Assembly (NCBI GenBank): GCA_003118195.1
Contig: BEXV01001847.1
Span: 60,145-73,671, forward strand
Length of the DNA: 13,527 bases
From: Hemicentrotus pulcherrimus
Lineage: Eukaryota > Echinodermata > Echinoidea > Camarodonta > Strongylocentrotidae
Reading direction: 5' to 3'
Each line of letters opens with the position of its first letter. Positions within the stretch are counted from its first letter, which is position 1. The notes beneath the pieces were generated by a model. That model was not told the DNA's origin and made no database searches. It worked only from the letters and a program-made list of their open reading frames with translations. Below, one piece after another: positions 1 to 9,881 of the stretch. The position numbers and the translations under genes were made by a program.

Positions 1-316
1 GGTTTCGATGAAAGTGCGTCGATTATCTGCTTATCACGCCCCCCACGTTATTGGTAGATAGGAAGATGGTCATGAAGGATGACGTCGTGAACCCGTAAAT
101 CTTCGTCAATGGTCATCGTCAGAGCCATCTCATATACAGAGTTTGGCCAACTTTGTTTCACAACATGGCGTATATTATTTTGTGTAATGCTTTCCACGAA
201 AAAGCAGTATTCGCTATAGTGTAACCAACTGGATCCGATTTAGCCATACTCTGTATACCGATTGTTCGTCGGCATGACCATGTACGCCAATCCCAATATT
301 CATTTGATTCCCGTCT
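1..316. other. Unique-looking non-coding sequence
   Basis: No convincing reading frame, splice-bounded exon or RNA gene is visible on either strand. The only structure I see is a 10-bp inverted pair (TATACAGAGT near 133 and ACTCTGTATA near 248), too short and too far apart to call an element. It may be intergenic or the intron of a neighbouring gene cut by the window edge. Confidence 0.5.
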
Positions 317-537
317 GCATCATCATCAGTATTATCATCATTATCCTCCTCCTCCCATCATTATCATTTTCACTATCATCATCACCATCAAAACCATCAT
401 CATTACCATCATCATCATTATTGCCATCATCATATACATCATCATCATAAACATCATTATCATAACCATCATCATCATCGTCCTCATTACCATCATCATC
501 GTCATCATTACCATCATCATATACATGATACATCACC
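317..537. repeat. CAT/ATC trinucleotide microsatellite, interrupted
   Basis: About 220 bp is dominated by CAT, CATT and CAC steps, with interruptions by CCT and AAA blocks near 345-400. Reading frames across it encode only runs of Ser, Ile, Met or Asp depending on frame, as expected for a trinucleotide repeat without stops. It should be length-variable between individuals. I see no evidence that it is coding. Confidence 0.9.
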
Positions 538-568
538 ATCGCCTTTTTCGTAATAATCGTCATCATAA

Positions 569-905
569 TACAGAACAATCTAGAAAATGAATGGAAAGAT
601 TGGAAAAGAGGATGAAGAAAGGAAGAAAGAAGAGAGGGGAGCAAGAAGAAGAAAATGGGGTAGAATACTGTGATCACGGTGAGAAGACTGTGATCACGGA
701 GAGAAAAAGAGAAGTAGGGAGGACAAGGTGAAGGAGAAGAGAAAGAGCATATGCAAGAGAAGAGGAACGAGAGGAGTCGGGCAACGAGGAGGAATAAGAG
801 AAAAAGAAACTGACGCATTAAAACAGGACGACGATGGGGAGGAGGAGGAGGAGGAGGAGGAGGATAACAATGATGATGGTGATAAGGAGGACGAGGAGCA
901 GGGGG
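569..905. repeat. Long purine-rich tract (GA/GGA-rich on + strand)
   Basis: The plus strand is strongly biased to A and G for more than 300 bp, including a near-pure (GGA) run at about 838-863. Inside it a 20-bp unit containing ACTGTGATCACGG is repeated in tandem (667-706); GTGATCAC is itself palindromic. Frames through it give Glu/Lys-rich or Ser-rich low-complexity peptides and look non-coding. Such purine-pyrimidine tracts can adopt triplex structures in vitro; that is inference here. It directly follows the CAT repeat, so 317-905 is one nearly continuous low-complexity block. Confidence 0.8.
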
Positions 906-1903
906 ATATAATCATTCCACAACATGAAACAAAATCTTACAATATGAAAACAAAAACATTAAACCACAGATTACTTCACCTTTTAGATTTCATTTCTTAG
1001 TTTCAAATAGATTTCATTTATTATCATCCCCCATAAAGACCGCAAATAAGTCACATATACAGTTTCTATATCGATCTTCATAAATATTTCTTGAGCCTAT
1101 ATCTACAAACGGTTTCTACATATCTAAGTCAATTAAACAACATACAGACATATAATGGCGGATGCATGACAGATGTTCTTGTATAAATAGTGATTAGAAC
1201 AATAGTGATTACAACAATGTCCTCGTTCATGTTTTTCCTCAATTGAAACAGAGAAACATGAGTCGCTTACGTAATGCTAGTGATACAACGAGGCAACACG
1301 AACATACTAACGGGGAAAACTGCCTGAACAATGTATGACTGTTAAGCGCGTATTCGACTACACTCTTGCCCATCAAAATACATTTTTGTTACTTGTGTAA
1401 TGTACTGGTTGTGACACTATGATTTATTCTTAATAGATGAGAAGATATCAACTTTATCTATCAATCATAAGTCACAATCGTGTCATGAAAAGAGGTAAAC
1501 ATAAGTTTATTCAACATTATGGGCTCCAATGACTATGTTATGACCTATAAAAATTGTAAGATGTATAACTCTGTGGGACTAGTCTGAATAAACTACCACA
1601 GACTAGTCTTAATAAACTATTATCATTAGCATCAATAATTTTGACTGCCCCCCCCCCCTTTTTTTTTAATACCCTGCCTTTGTTTTGGAAACTCTTGTGG
1701 TGTTTAGCTCTGTATTTTACACTGCGGAATGTCTTCTAATAACGGAAATGTTTAGCATTAAATAAGGCATAACAATTGATACACTGGACACACTTAACCG
1801 AAGTGTCATCGATGGCATTGGCACTAACACCGACGCCAAATAGACACCACTACAATGCCATACAATACAATGCAGGTGTAACAACAGTGCTTAATCTACA
1901 TCT
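906..1903. other. AT-rich non-coding DNA with three small tandem repeats
   Basis: No gene is supported. Small structures are: two 15-bp copies starting AATAGTGATTA (1186-1215), two 24-bp copies starting GACTAGTCT (1577-1600 and 1601 to about 1620), and a run of 11 C followed directly by 9 T (1648-1667). These look like local slippage products. The rest appears unique and AT-rich. Confidence 0.6.
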
Positions 1904-2062
1904 GGGCCCCGTCGCACAAAATTACCATTGATGGTAACTTTGCCATCAATGGTGACTACCAAGGAAACCTTGGTTTTGTTTGGCTGTTGAGCCCTGTTAC
2001 CATAGTAGTTGCCATTGATGGCAAAGTTACAATGGATGGTAAGCTTTATGCAACGGGGGCCT
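1904..2062. mobile_element. Foldback MITE with about 55-bp imperfect terminal inverted repeats
   Basis: The element starts GGGCCCCGTCGCACAAA, and the reverse complement of its end starts GGCCCCCGTTGCATAAA. The two arms stay alignable for roughly 55 bp, through the ACTTTGCCATCAATGG segment. Each arm contains a hairpin of its own: ACCATTGATGG (1924-1934) pairs with CCATCAATGGT (1943-1953), and the centre has ACCAAGG-AAA-CCTTGGT. It has no coding capacity and fits a non-autonomous DNA element or foldback repeat. I could not identify a clear target-site duplication. GGGCCCCGT-ended elements are, as I recall, common in marine invertebrate genomes; the family name is not assigned. Confidence 0.85.
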
Positions 2063-3609
2063 GGTGTTTGACTAGAGTAGTCTACTTCAGTGTTAGATTT
2101 AACACTGACACTAACACTAAATCATAGCCCATATAAGTATCTTATAAGTTTCATACTTGTGTCATTAAACTACCAATTAGTAGCTCCATGCTCAAGCTAA
2201 ACTAGAATCTAATACATAATCAGTTGGCAAGCCTTTAAAAGAGATCTTCTGGCAATTCATACAAACACAAAAAAAGGCAAAATCTTTTTCCCTAAGAAGA
2301 TGATAGCAAAGGCTTTCATGAAATCAACTGGAGGAAATTTGATACTCTGTGACATGTATTGCATCTAGAATTCAAGTTTGAGTTATGTATTATGTCAAAT
2401 TTCAAAAGGTGATATCTTATGCAATTGGTTGATATATTTAAAGCGTTTATGCTCGTGTTTAACATGGAAATATGGTGTATTCAAACTAGTATCCATTCAT
2501 AAAGCAATAGTCACCACCATCCTGATGTGAATATCAACTAATTACATATTACAAATTACTTAGTAAGTCAGCAGCTTGTGAAAAGATAGTAAATTACAAA
2601 ACAAAGATGAACGACTATTTTGAAAATTGTCATTCACACTTGCACTGGTGACCTACGACTCATTCACATACAATTACTTTTGTTCTTAACAAAAGCATAA
2701 CAAATACAATGTAAATACAGCAACGAAAAGAAACCTGCCTTCTTCACTTTGCATTACACTAATACAAAACACAATTATCAATTTTTTTCATTAAATATAA
2801 ATATCTCCTGTATAACACTATATTAATTCTGAATAAACTACAGTTACTTATATATACACACAAAACGAGACAGATCTAGGTTTAAGTTTCACAAGAAAAC
2901 AAAAAAAATTGCAACACATCAATGAATACCATCTGCACACATCTCCTAAATACGACAGAACAAAAAAGTTGGAACAAAAGCGTACAAAAACACTGTGACA
3001 TGCTCTGTCGCGGCAGAAGAAGACAATATGCTTCATAAATATTCAATTATTCATGGTAAATAATCATTTTCTTTATACACACATAATCTATTTCTCCCTC
3101 TAAGTCAAATGAAGGTCCTAGGTTTAAACTTTAAACAAACCTAGATGGTATCAGAGATCAAGAAGACCTGCAAGAGGTCTAAGGGTGCAACCATGCAACA
3201 GCCTTCTAGTCAGGCTTGAAAGTGTTACCATTTATCAAGTGAAAAAATTACTCTTTCCTAACCACATAGCCATACAATGATCATCCTACCCATTGGCCTA
3301 CTTGTCTCCTGTCAGATCTTTATCAATACTAGGGATGGAAGAAATCTACATTCTTCTTTTTATCATGTTGAAAGGTCTTGCACATCCATCTAATCATCCT
3401 TAACTTGGCTTGTTCAACACGATGTACACTTGATGTCTACTTCGCCCAGACATTGTTGTACATCATACACTTCCTTTAATAGCAGGAATCATACACTTTC
3501 CTTTTCACTTTGAAGAGGAATTGCTTAACCATTTTCAAACCAACTCCAGACCGCCTAATTTTTAGCCATTAGTTGAAACGTAAATTTCTGTATGGTTTAT
3601 AATTGGTCT
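2063..3609. other. AT-rich non-coding DNA, no gene seen
   Basis: Frames are closed by frequent stops; the short open frame on the minus strand near 2848-3036 has no recognisable motif and lies in A/T-rich sequence. Minor inverted repeats are present, for example AGTGTT/AACACT near 2089-2106 and CTAGGTTT/AAACCTAG at 3118-3144. Nothing supports an exon. Confidence 0.6.
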
Positions 3610-3732
3610 GGGCCCCGTCTTTAACAAAGAGTTGATATTGATCACAACTTATTTGCGATTGATACATAAGAGATAGGAGACTGCAAACATGCGGTTGGAG
3701 GACTTATCGCAACTCTGTGTAAGACGGGGCCC
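3610..3732. mobile_element. Short MITE with GGGCCCCGTCTT terminal inverted repeats
   Basis: The 123-bp element begins GGGCCCCGTCTTTAACAAAG and its other end, reverse-complemented, begins GGGCCCCGTCTTACACAGAG. About 25 bp at each end are inverted and similar, down to a shared AGAGTTG step. There is no coding sequence. It shares the terminal GGGCCCCGTC with the element at 1904-2062 but not the internal sequence, so the two probably belong to related families. No target-site duplication was obvious. Confidence 0.85.
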
Positions 3733-3983
3733 TGCTGTTGGTCCCCATATGGATTGCTTAGGTATGAATGTTAATAGCTTCATAAAAGGAGTTGACCTAA
3801 TCAATTAGCCAAGTTTTACCAGGCGATTTAAAACTGCAAGAAAACTTCAGAAACTTGGCACAACTCGCTGCTCTCTTTAATAATGAGCTCTTTGGTCTAT
3901 TTTGGGATTTGTGGTGGTAATAGGTAAGGTAGGAATTTTACTGTGGATAACCATTGTCTGGAGGACATGACACTTCCTTCACA

Positions 3984-4196
3984 TTAACTCTTATCGTGCC
4001 ACAGGGCTAATCCCCTCTGTGCCAGGTTGTTTTGGAGATAATCTGACTATTGCGAAGGTTCTATGAATGGTGAGTGCAAAACACACAGCACAGCCCAATG
4101 AGCATGAACAATAACTGCTCTTACAAAAGCGCCCTTGCACGCTCATGGCACTCAATAGGTAGCGTGCGTGCAGCCTCATGGCAGGCTATGGGTTAA
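3984..4196. mobile_element. Candidate piggyBac-like MITE flanked by TTAA
   Basis: TTAA at 3984-3987 is followed by CTCTTATCGTGCC, and TTAA at 4193-4196 is preceded by a sequence whose reverse complement is CCCATAGCCTGCC. About 18 of 25 bases match across the two ends. TTAA flanks and a first base of C are the hallmarks of the piggyBac superfamily, so the TTAA copies would be the target-site duplication. The interior is more GC-rich than its surroundings and has no transposase coding sequence. The ends have diverged, so this would be an old copy. Confidence 0.55.
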
Positions 4197-4198
4197 CG

Positions 4199-4971
4199 CA
4201 GCACGATGACAGAGGCAGGAGGCAGGCAGACAAGTACATTGACATACACTTAAAGAGAAGGTTCAGTTCTGGTGAAGATGGAAAATAATTTGTGAGTTTT
4301 TTTCATTCCTTAAATGTTAGTGTAGAAGATATAAAAGAAAACATTACCACCTGTACAATTATTGCTCTTCAAATGCCCTTGATTTGGGGGTGTTTTTTCG
4401 TAACAAGATATACAAGATAGCTGAAATGTTTGGTCAAACCAGGCAGTTTCCATTCCAACTCCAAAACATTTCTGTGTGCAGTGCATTTGACTAACATCAA
4501 GACCAAGTCACATTGTTATTATTTCGATGATTCAAAAATCTCTTTTTTGCTACATGATCAAACTTTTCCCATTGCTTCCAGATTGACAGATTCTTTCACA
4601 TTGAAATTGCAAACCGGTAGCCAGAAGTTAACTTTTTCTTTAAGCAAAAAAAAATTGACATACTGCGCTTCATGTTTGCGTAGGAGCTGTGTTGCATGTA
4701 GCTTCTTATTAAAACCCACTTGCCTTTCGATTACATCTTCTTCTTTTTAAAGTGCTGTGGTTTACCGCATCATCATATGAGAGAACAATGTTTAGGCTCA
4801 ACTCAAACTTCCAATTTCCTTTTCCCATTATGTGCTTGCATTAAGTAACTGCAGACTGCGGGATGACATGGTCATCACACCAAATCAAATTATCAAAAAC
4901 ATTTGTTGCCATATTTCTTTCTTTATAGTCATAGCATTGGTCGAATCACAACTGAAGGCTGAATCATGCAT
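4199..4971. other. Non-coding DNA, no gene seen
   Basis: A 106-codon plus-strand frame (4430-4750) is open, but its composition is ordinary AT-rich genomic sequence with an A-run encoding Lys. It has no recognisable domain and no splice-site or signal context. I regard it as chance. No repeat element could be delimited. Confidence 0.55.
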
Positions 4972-5002
4972 CATACAAGCATTTTCAGAAAATGCTTGTA
5001 TG
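4972..5002. repeat. Perfect 14-bp-arm palindrome (hairpin)
   Basis: CATACAAGCATTTT (4972-4985) is followed after a 3-base CAG loop by its exact reverse complement AAAATGCTTGTATG (4989-5002). This is a stable cruciform or hairpin candidate. Its right arm ends inside the start of the perfect tandem duplication at 5001-5079, which suggests the two are mechanistically linked. Confidence 0.95.
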
Positions 5003-5079
5003 CCCCATAATACTACTGTTTATTTTTAATTAAGTTTAATGCCCCATAATACTACTGTTTATTTTTAATTAAGTTTAAT
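5001..5079. repeat. Perfect tandem duplication, 39-bp unit x2
   Basis: The 39-bp unit beginning TGCCCCATAATACTACTG occurs at 5001-5039 and again at 5040-5078 with no differences, and the match extends one further base. Complete identity implies a recent duplication, or a polymorphic or assembly-level event. No coding content. Confidence 0.95.
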
Positions 5080-6307
5080 TTATCTACATGTATACCCCCT
5101 TCCCTTTCCTCCCCCTCTCTCAGTTTTTTTCTCTTTGCCATAAAAGTTAATTTCCATAGATTCAGAAAAGATTATCTTAAAATATCATTCTCCTCTTTAC
5201 TAGAACATGTATGAAAAAAGCACTGTTCTACAAGTAAAATATTTCTTTCTTTCTTTTTTCTTTATTTCTTTTCCTAGGCACCACACATGAATTGCCCCCA
5301 CTCTTGCCAAAGCTTTATATTTTCAAGTCACATTCACTCCTACAATTTCCTGTTTTTAACCTTCACCATACATTAATGTAGTTCATGTCCTAATTCTATG
5401 TCTACTATATAAAGCCAGATATAATGTTAGTTGTTTGCAACCAGATAAGCCCATATTAAAGCCAAGATAAAATTCAACTACCCAGGTAAGCTCCTAAGCT
5501 GCTATAAACGTTTACTGTTTAGATATCTCAATTAAGCTCTATTAGAACATAATGTTCTTTGTTTTCATATTGATAAGCAGAATACACAGCAACGTTGATT
5601 GCCTGCCCAATATTAGACCCTCTATAACCAATTACAAGTTTGTTTGCATGTTTCTTCAAAGCTATGTACAAATCCATCACCAAGACAAACATTCTGGCAG
5701 TTCAAGGAATTCACGAACACATTTCCGCAAAGAAATTATTCAAATAAACCCCAACAGAGCCCAGAATTAGGAGTAAAGTCGTATTAAAACTCTTTCAGTT
5801 AAGTAGATAGAAACAAAGGCCAAGAATAAAAATGGTATTTATTAAAGATGGCTTGTTGTAAAGGGAAAGCGAATGGGAGGGAATGACAAACTTTAATTCA
5901 TTTTAAAAACTAAATATTTATGCTAACACACTCCTTTAAGAAAATGCAGCATTTCCTGTGTCAAACATATACAAACAAAACCAAACAAAAACCATAAAGG
6001 AAAAAAGAGAAGTTGTGTTTGGTTGAAAGCACATTTGAACCTCACTCAATGGCTGCCCCAAAGTACCTGCTAATCTAATTTTCACCAACTGTGTCACAAA
6101 AATAAGTAATCAAATTCAGAAAAGTAAGCTGTTTGGCTTAGGCTTGGGCTCAGATTGGACATGTGTTTGTCTGAGAGTTGACAAATCACAACTTTCTGAC
6201 AAAACATCCAACAAAATTGATTCCCTATTTACCACCTGCTTCAAGGCTAGTCCATGGTTCAAGAGCAATTTTAATTGTGAGAATTGAAGTTATCCTGAAG
6301 AGGCACG
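5080..6307. other. AT-rich non-coding DNA with pyrimidine tracts
   Basis: There are C/T-rich tracts on the plus strand at 5094-5138 and 5241-5277. An open frame at 5552-5770 has no motif I recognise. No splice-bounded exon, tRNA or delimited transposon is visible. Confidence 0.55.
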
Positions 6308-6688
6308 TTTAAAGGCATCGTTTAACAATTTTTTAATCTGAGATGCATGGCCCTAAGTGTTATCAGTGTCTGTGATATGGTGTAATATTGAAGCCCTAAC
6401 AAAAAATTGCGCTTGAAAATGATCAAGAAGTGCCTCAAAAAAGTAAAAATCTTTGAGTGAATGGTTTTACCATACTCGTTTTCTCCAATAGACTGTAGTG
6501 TTAGGAAAATTGTAAGGCAAAAAAAAAAAAAATCCTTTCATAAATATCTTGATAATCAGACAGGCGATCGGCTTGTAAAAGTCATGGGGTTCCTGACTGA
6601 CCTTAAGGTTTATAATTATCATTGCAGCATGAGCTACATCAAGGATCTTGTTTAAGAATCTGAGACAAAGTTATCCAATCCCTTTAAA
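6308..6688. mobile_element. Candidate TTAA-ended MITE with degenerate terminal inverted repeats
   Basis: The left end reads TTTAAAGGCATCGTTTAAC; the right end, reverse-complemented, reads TTTAAAGGGATTGGATAAC. About 17 of the first 24 bases match. The 381-bp interior carries only a chance 64-codon frame with an A-run. The ends resemble those of the element at 11830-12369 (TTAAAGGGATAG), so the two may be relatives. If TTAA is the duplicated target, the true termini would begin AAGG/AGGG. No transposase is present. Confidence 0.5.
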
Positions 6689-7699
6689 GCAAATAATACT
6701 ATTACTACTACTAATAATAATCATATGTCTTGTTAACACAGGGTAACCTCATCAGTATTAATGCACTTCTCCCCGAGGACAAATCTGTTTTCAAAAATAA
6801 TTTAGTTCTATTTGTATTGGGGGTTCCATACAGGTAAACAATATTAAAATATCAACTTCAAAAACCGGTATTTATGTAAAGCGATATTAAAAGATCAAGT
6901 TCTACTGATTTGTGAGATCACTAGTCAGTGCACTTTTAGCGGCCTTGATGTGAAATAATTTCATTGAAAAGGAAAAACGGTATCCCCCCTCATTTCTAAT
7001 TCTATCTTTATTCAATTTAAAACTTCTTGGGTGGTCCCACAAACAAGTGCACATTCCCAACCTCTCAACTTTGATAAATCCTCAATGTACATGTAATGTA
7101 TATATATATATATATATATATATACCTGCCAATAAATGAATTTACAAACATGAAAACACATATGTGGGACAATCAATAAATAGACACAAAATATCAAAAT
7201 CCCACAAACAAATCATTAATACACATGTAAAGACGAAGATCATTCCACTGGCATGAATATTCAAATATCGCCATCACATACATCTCTCTTATTCATACTT
7301 TTTCTTCACATTTTAGCATTTATAACTCTCAATTACACAATTTCAGATTGTTCAATCCACATTCTGGATTCATTAGATGTAAATCCATTACAATATTTGA
7401 TTTAGAGTGACCTTATGTTATTGAGATGCTTTGATAGAATTTCATTATCAAAACAAAAAAATCTACATCACAAAACTTTTAGTGGCATTTATATTGATAA
7501 AACCCACCACATAATCTATCCATCTTCCAAAAATGGATCTATTTTCCTCCTCCAACTTCTTCTACTTGCAATCTTCAAAATGCTATGTAGCCTTTCTCAG
7601 AGATCTCTGGATAGTCCTTTGGATTAAACCATCACTACAAGCCTTGACAGTAAAACTACTATTAGCTCGACTTCCATATTAACAATACCAACTATACTT
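6689..7699. other. AT-rich non-coding DNA with (TA)13
   Basis: A dinucleotide (TA)13 run lies at 7099-7124. TTTATT at 7007-7012 reads AATAAA on the minus strand, and in my scan it is the first canonical poly(A) signal downstream of the ATP9 stop codon, about 2.5 kb away. It is therefore a weak candidate for a distal 3' end of that transcript, though AATAAA is common by chance in AT-rich DNA. No exon is seen. Confidence 0.45.
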
Positions 7700-7930
7700 C
7701 TACTACTGCTAATAATAATTTTGTTAACTTCAGCATCAGCCTCCGTTCTTCCTGAGGGCCCTGCAATTATGGATACACCGGCGATTGCCAGGGTCTCATT
7801 TACACCTGGGTGGAGAGTGGCAAATGTGGATTAATGTCTTGCCAAAGGACGTTAGTGCCTGGCTTGGATTTAAACCCTGAACCTCTTGCTTGAGAGTCAA
7901 GAAAATAAACCATCATACAATGATACCTCC
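7700..7930 (-). mobile_element. tRNA-derived SINE
   Basis: Read on the minus strand, a tRNA-like head starts near 7930. It has a degraded A-box region (TGGTTTATTTTCTTGA), an anticodon-like arm whose CTTG/CAAG stem encloses CTCTCAA-type bases, and a B-box-like GGGTTTAAATCC (7866-7883 region). Then comes a tRNA-unrelated body with CCTTTGGCAAGACATTAATC and CTCCACCCAGGTGTAAATG. It ends in a TTATTATTAG-type simple repeat near 7700-7715, as SINE tails often do. Pol III promoter boxes plus an unrelated body and simple tail distinguish it from a real tRNA. I recall this body type from marine invertebrates but give no family name. It is on the same strand as the ATP9 gene. Confidence 0.75.
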
Positions 7931-8035
7931 ACATATTTTGTTAGTTAAGTAGTTCATCCTGCCAATATCTACAATTTGAATTTAAAGTTAAATATTCAAA
8001 CCTGAACAGAAAGGCCGCTCAAAGGAGACACAAAA

Positions 8036-8166
8036 AAGTGGTCTATGTGGGTAGGTGGTCTTTATATACAGGTTTCACATCACACATCTCTTGATGATAA
8101 ACACCGTTTCGATAAGGGGGGAGGGGATGCGGTCTTTATGAATGGGTGGATGTTCCATACAGGTGC
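8036..8166 (+). repeat. Degenerate direct repeats around GTGGTCTTTAT...ACAGGT
   Basis: The motif recurs as GTGGTCTATGTGGGT (8038-8052), GGTGGTCTTTATATACAGGT (8054-8073) and GCGGTCTTTATGAATGGG (8129-8146), the last followed by CATACAGGTG. Spacing is irregular, so this looks like an old interspersed or tandem repeat remnant rather than a gene. Confidence 0.45.
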
Positions 8167-8989
8167 TTGCTACAGCATGTTTGACTGTATTTTATATACA
8201 GTACCTGTGCATACACCATTTTACTACATTCAATTGTACAGTATGTTTCTAGAAATGTGTTAGTTGACATTTTGGTCCACAGTTTTTCCTGCACATCTGC
8301 TTTCATACAGCATATTGTTTTGGCCAAAGTTTAGGTCTGAGTTTGGTTCAAAACGATTCATTCAATTGAAAAGGACATCAATACATCACATGCTTTGGTA
8401 TGGTAAAGGCATTTAAAGTCATATCAAACAACCAGAATTAGATTCCCTTGATTAACCTTGTATAATATCATCAATCAAAATATATATCTTTATCATAAAT
8501 TGCAAAAATCGCAATCCATAAACATGTATGAACACGTATATATATGAGAAGATTGCACAGTTATGAATACTAATATAATCACCAATTTACAAAAAAGGGA
8601 CAAACTCAGGAGCAGTTTGGGGGTGGGGGGAGGGGAGGGAGACAAATCTGCATATTCACCTAGCTTTCTGGACAGTGAAAGAAGTTGAAAGACATTTTTT
8701 TTTAACGATGGCAGAAAGGGACACATCAAAACTGCATTAAATGCACATGCACACTATAATCAAAAGAAGATGTCAAATATATTGCATCTCCCAGACAAAA
8801 AAAGGAAAAATAGCTGGAAGGTTCACTCAAAATTTACATACAAAAAAAGAGAAATACATGTAAGGTATCAATCAGCAGGCTTCACTGCATGTGTATACAT
8901 CTGGTATTTTGAAACAGCTCTTCACAAAGACTTTGGTGCCAGGCAAGTGACAATTCCGGTAAATGTTTTGGTCACCGATCTTTGAAGGA
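8167..8989. other. Non-coding flank of ATP9 3' end with a G-quadruplex motif
   Basis: No exon is visible. At 8619-8639 the plus strand has four G-runs of 5, 6, 4 and 3 separated by single bases, a strict G-quadruplex motif; the ATP9 sense strand is C-rich there. Open frames here come from chance or from the neighbouring 113-bp array. If the ATP9 3' UTR is longer than about 500 nt, part of this stretch is transcribed. Confidence 0.5.
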
Positions 8990-9552
8990 ATGCATTCCCA
9001 TCCATGTGGTTTGGTGTTAGTAAATGGGTACCTGTTCTGATAGCTTGGAGTAGCTGGGAGAGCTGAAGCGCCAGTGTGGTTACTCGGGGATGTAGAGTGA
9101 CAAAGCAGTCCCACTCATGAGGTTTGGTGTAAGTAAATGGGTACCTATTCTGATAGCTTGGAGTAGTTTGGAGAGCTGAAGCACCAGCCTGGTAACTCAA
9201 GGATATAGAGTGACAAAGCAGTCCCACTCATGAGGTTTAGCGTAAGTAAATGGGCGCCTATTCCGATAGCTTGGAGTAGCTGGAAGAGCTGAAGCGCCAG
9301 CCTGGTAATTCAAGGATATATGGTGACAAAGCAGTCCCACTCATGAGGTTTAGTGTAAGTAAATGGGTGCCTATTCCGATAGCTTGAAGTAGCTGGAAGA
9401 GCTGAAGCACCAGCCTGGTAATTCAAGGATATATGGTGACAAAGCAGTCCCACTCATGAGGTTTGGTGTTAGTAAATAAGTACCTATTCTGATAGCTTAG
9501 AGTAGCTCGGAGGGCTGAAGCGCCGTCGCAGGAACTTGAGGATGTAGAGAGG
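8990..9552 (-). repeat. 113-bp tandem array including the end of the ATP9 coding sequence
   Basis: The landmark GATAGCTT occurs at 9039, 9152, 9265, 9378 and 9491, exactly 113 bp apart each time, with matching sequence in between. The fifth copy (about 9440-9552) contains the ATP9 final codons, stop codon and first 3' UTR bases. In the sense direction the other copies preserve recognisable remnants, for example CTTCAGCTCTTCCAGCTAC against the exon's CTTCAGCCCTCCGAGCTAC, and each retains AAGCTATC(G/A)GAATAG or a close variant, stop included. Copies 2-4 resemble each other more than the exon, so later rounds of duplication or homogenisation followed. The array occupies the start of the 3' UTR. 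Confidence 0.95.
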
Positions 9553-9620
9553 CACGTTGCTGACGAGGGTGATGACCAGAACCTTCCACCAGAACGTGAA
9601 GGTGGTGATGAAATCACGAT
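9484..9620 (-). CDS. ATP9A/B: ATP9-type P4 ATPase, last coding exon (C-terminus)
   Basis: This terminal exon starts after a CAG acceptor (9623-9621), completes the split codon from the previous exon (G|AT, Asp) and encodes 44 more residues to TAG at 9486-9484. It carries the last transmembrane helix TM10 ([17 protein letters not shown], then PLYILKFL) and a basic cytosolic tail [14 protein letters not shown]. The (Y)[16 protein letters not shown] ending is, from memory, almost the same as in vertebrate ATP9A and ATP9B and is what identifies the gene. ATP9/Neo1 proteins are endosome/trans-Golgi P4 ATPases that act without a CDC50 partner (family knowledge). The 3' third of this exon is part of the 113-bp tandem array. 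I cannot decide between ATP9A and ATP9B; invertebrates may have one ancestral gene. Confidence 0.95.
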
Positions 9621-9881
9621 CTGTGAACGGAAAAGAACAGAACAAGGGAGGAAAAAAATATGAAAGGTCATATACAACAAATTGTACAGAGAAGGTCAAG
9701 AATGGGTAAACTTGACAAAAGTACAAAACAGCTTAAGAATTGAATTTGTGAACTTTCCAATCCATTCTCTTCCAGTTTGGAAAAATGTAATTATAGAATG
9801 TGAGAGATGGCAGTTCATGTCTGCACCATGATGTAATATCCTAAACTATTACTATGATCATCCAGGACTGAAAAAATTTAC

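Noticed and set aside
300..818. Long minus-strand open frame encoding a Ser/Phe- then Asp-rich protein
   Set aside because: It crosses the CAT microsatellite and the purine-rich tract; its composition is explained wholly by those repeats, with no domain or splice context.
728..1000. Plus-strand Glu/Asp-rich open frame
   Set aside because: Acidic run comes from the (GGA)n tract; no recognisable protein features.
4430..4750. 106-codon plus-strand open frame
   Set aside because: Ordinary AT-rich composition, no motif, no supporting splice or promoter signals; consistent with chance.
8872..9227. Minus-strand open frames with repeating TKPHEWDCFVT-like peptides
   Set aside because: They are out-of-frame readings of the 113-bp array. 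The unit is not a multiple of three, so the peptide phase changes from copy to copy.
8990..9552. CRISPR array
   Set aside because: The 113-bp units are contiguous with no unique spacers, and the setting is an animal gene.
9484..9726. Minus-strand open frame continuing upstream of the last exon
   Set aside because: A good CAG acceptor at 9623-9621 and similarity to ATP9 from residue DFITT onward show that the upstream part is intron.
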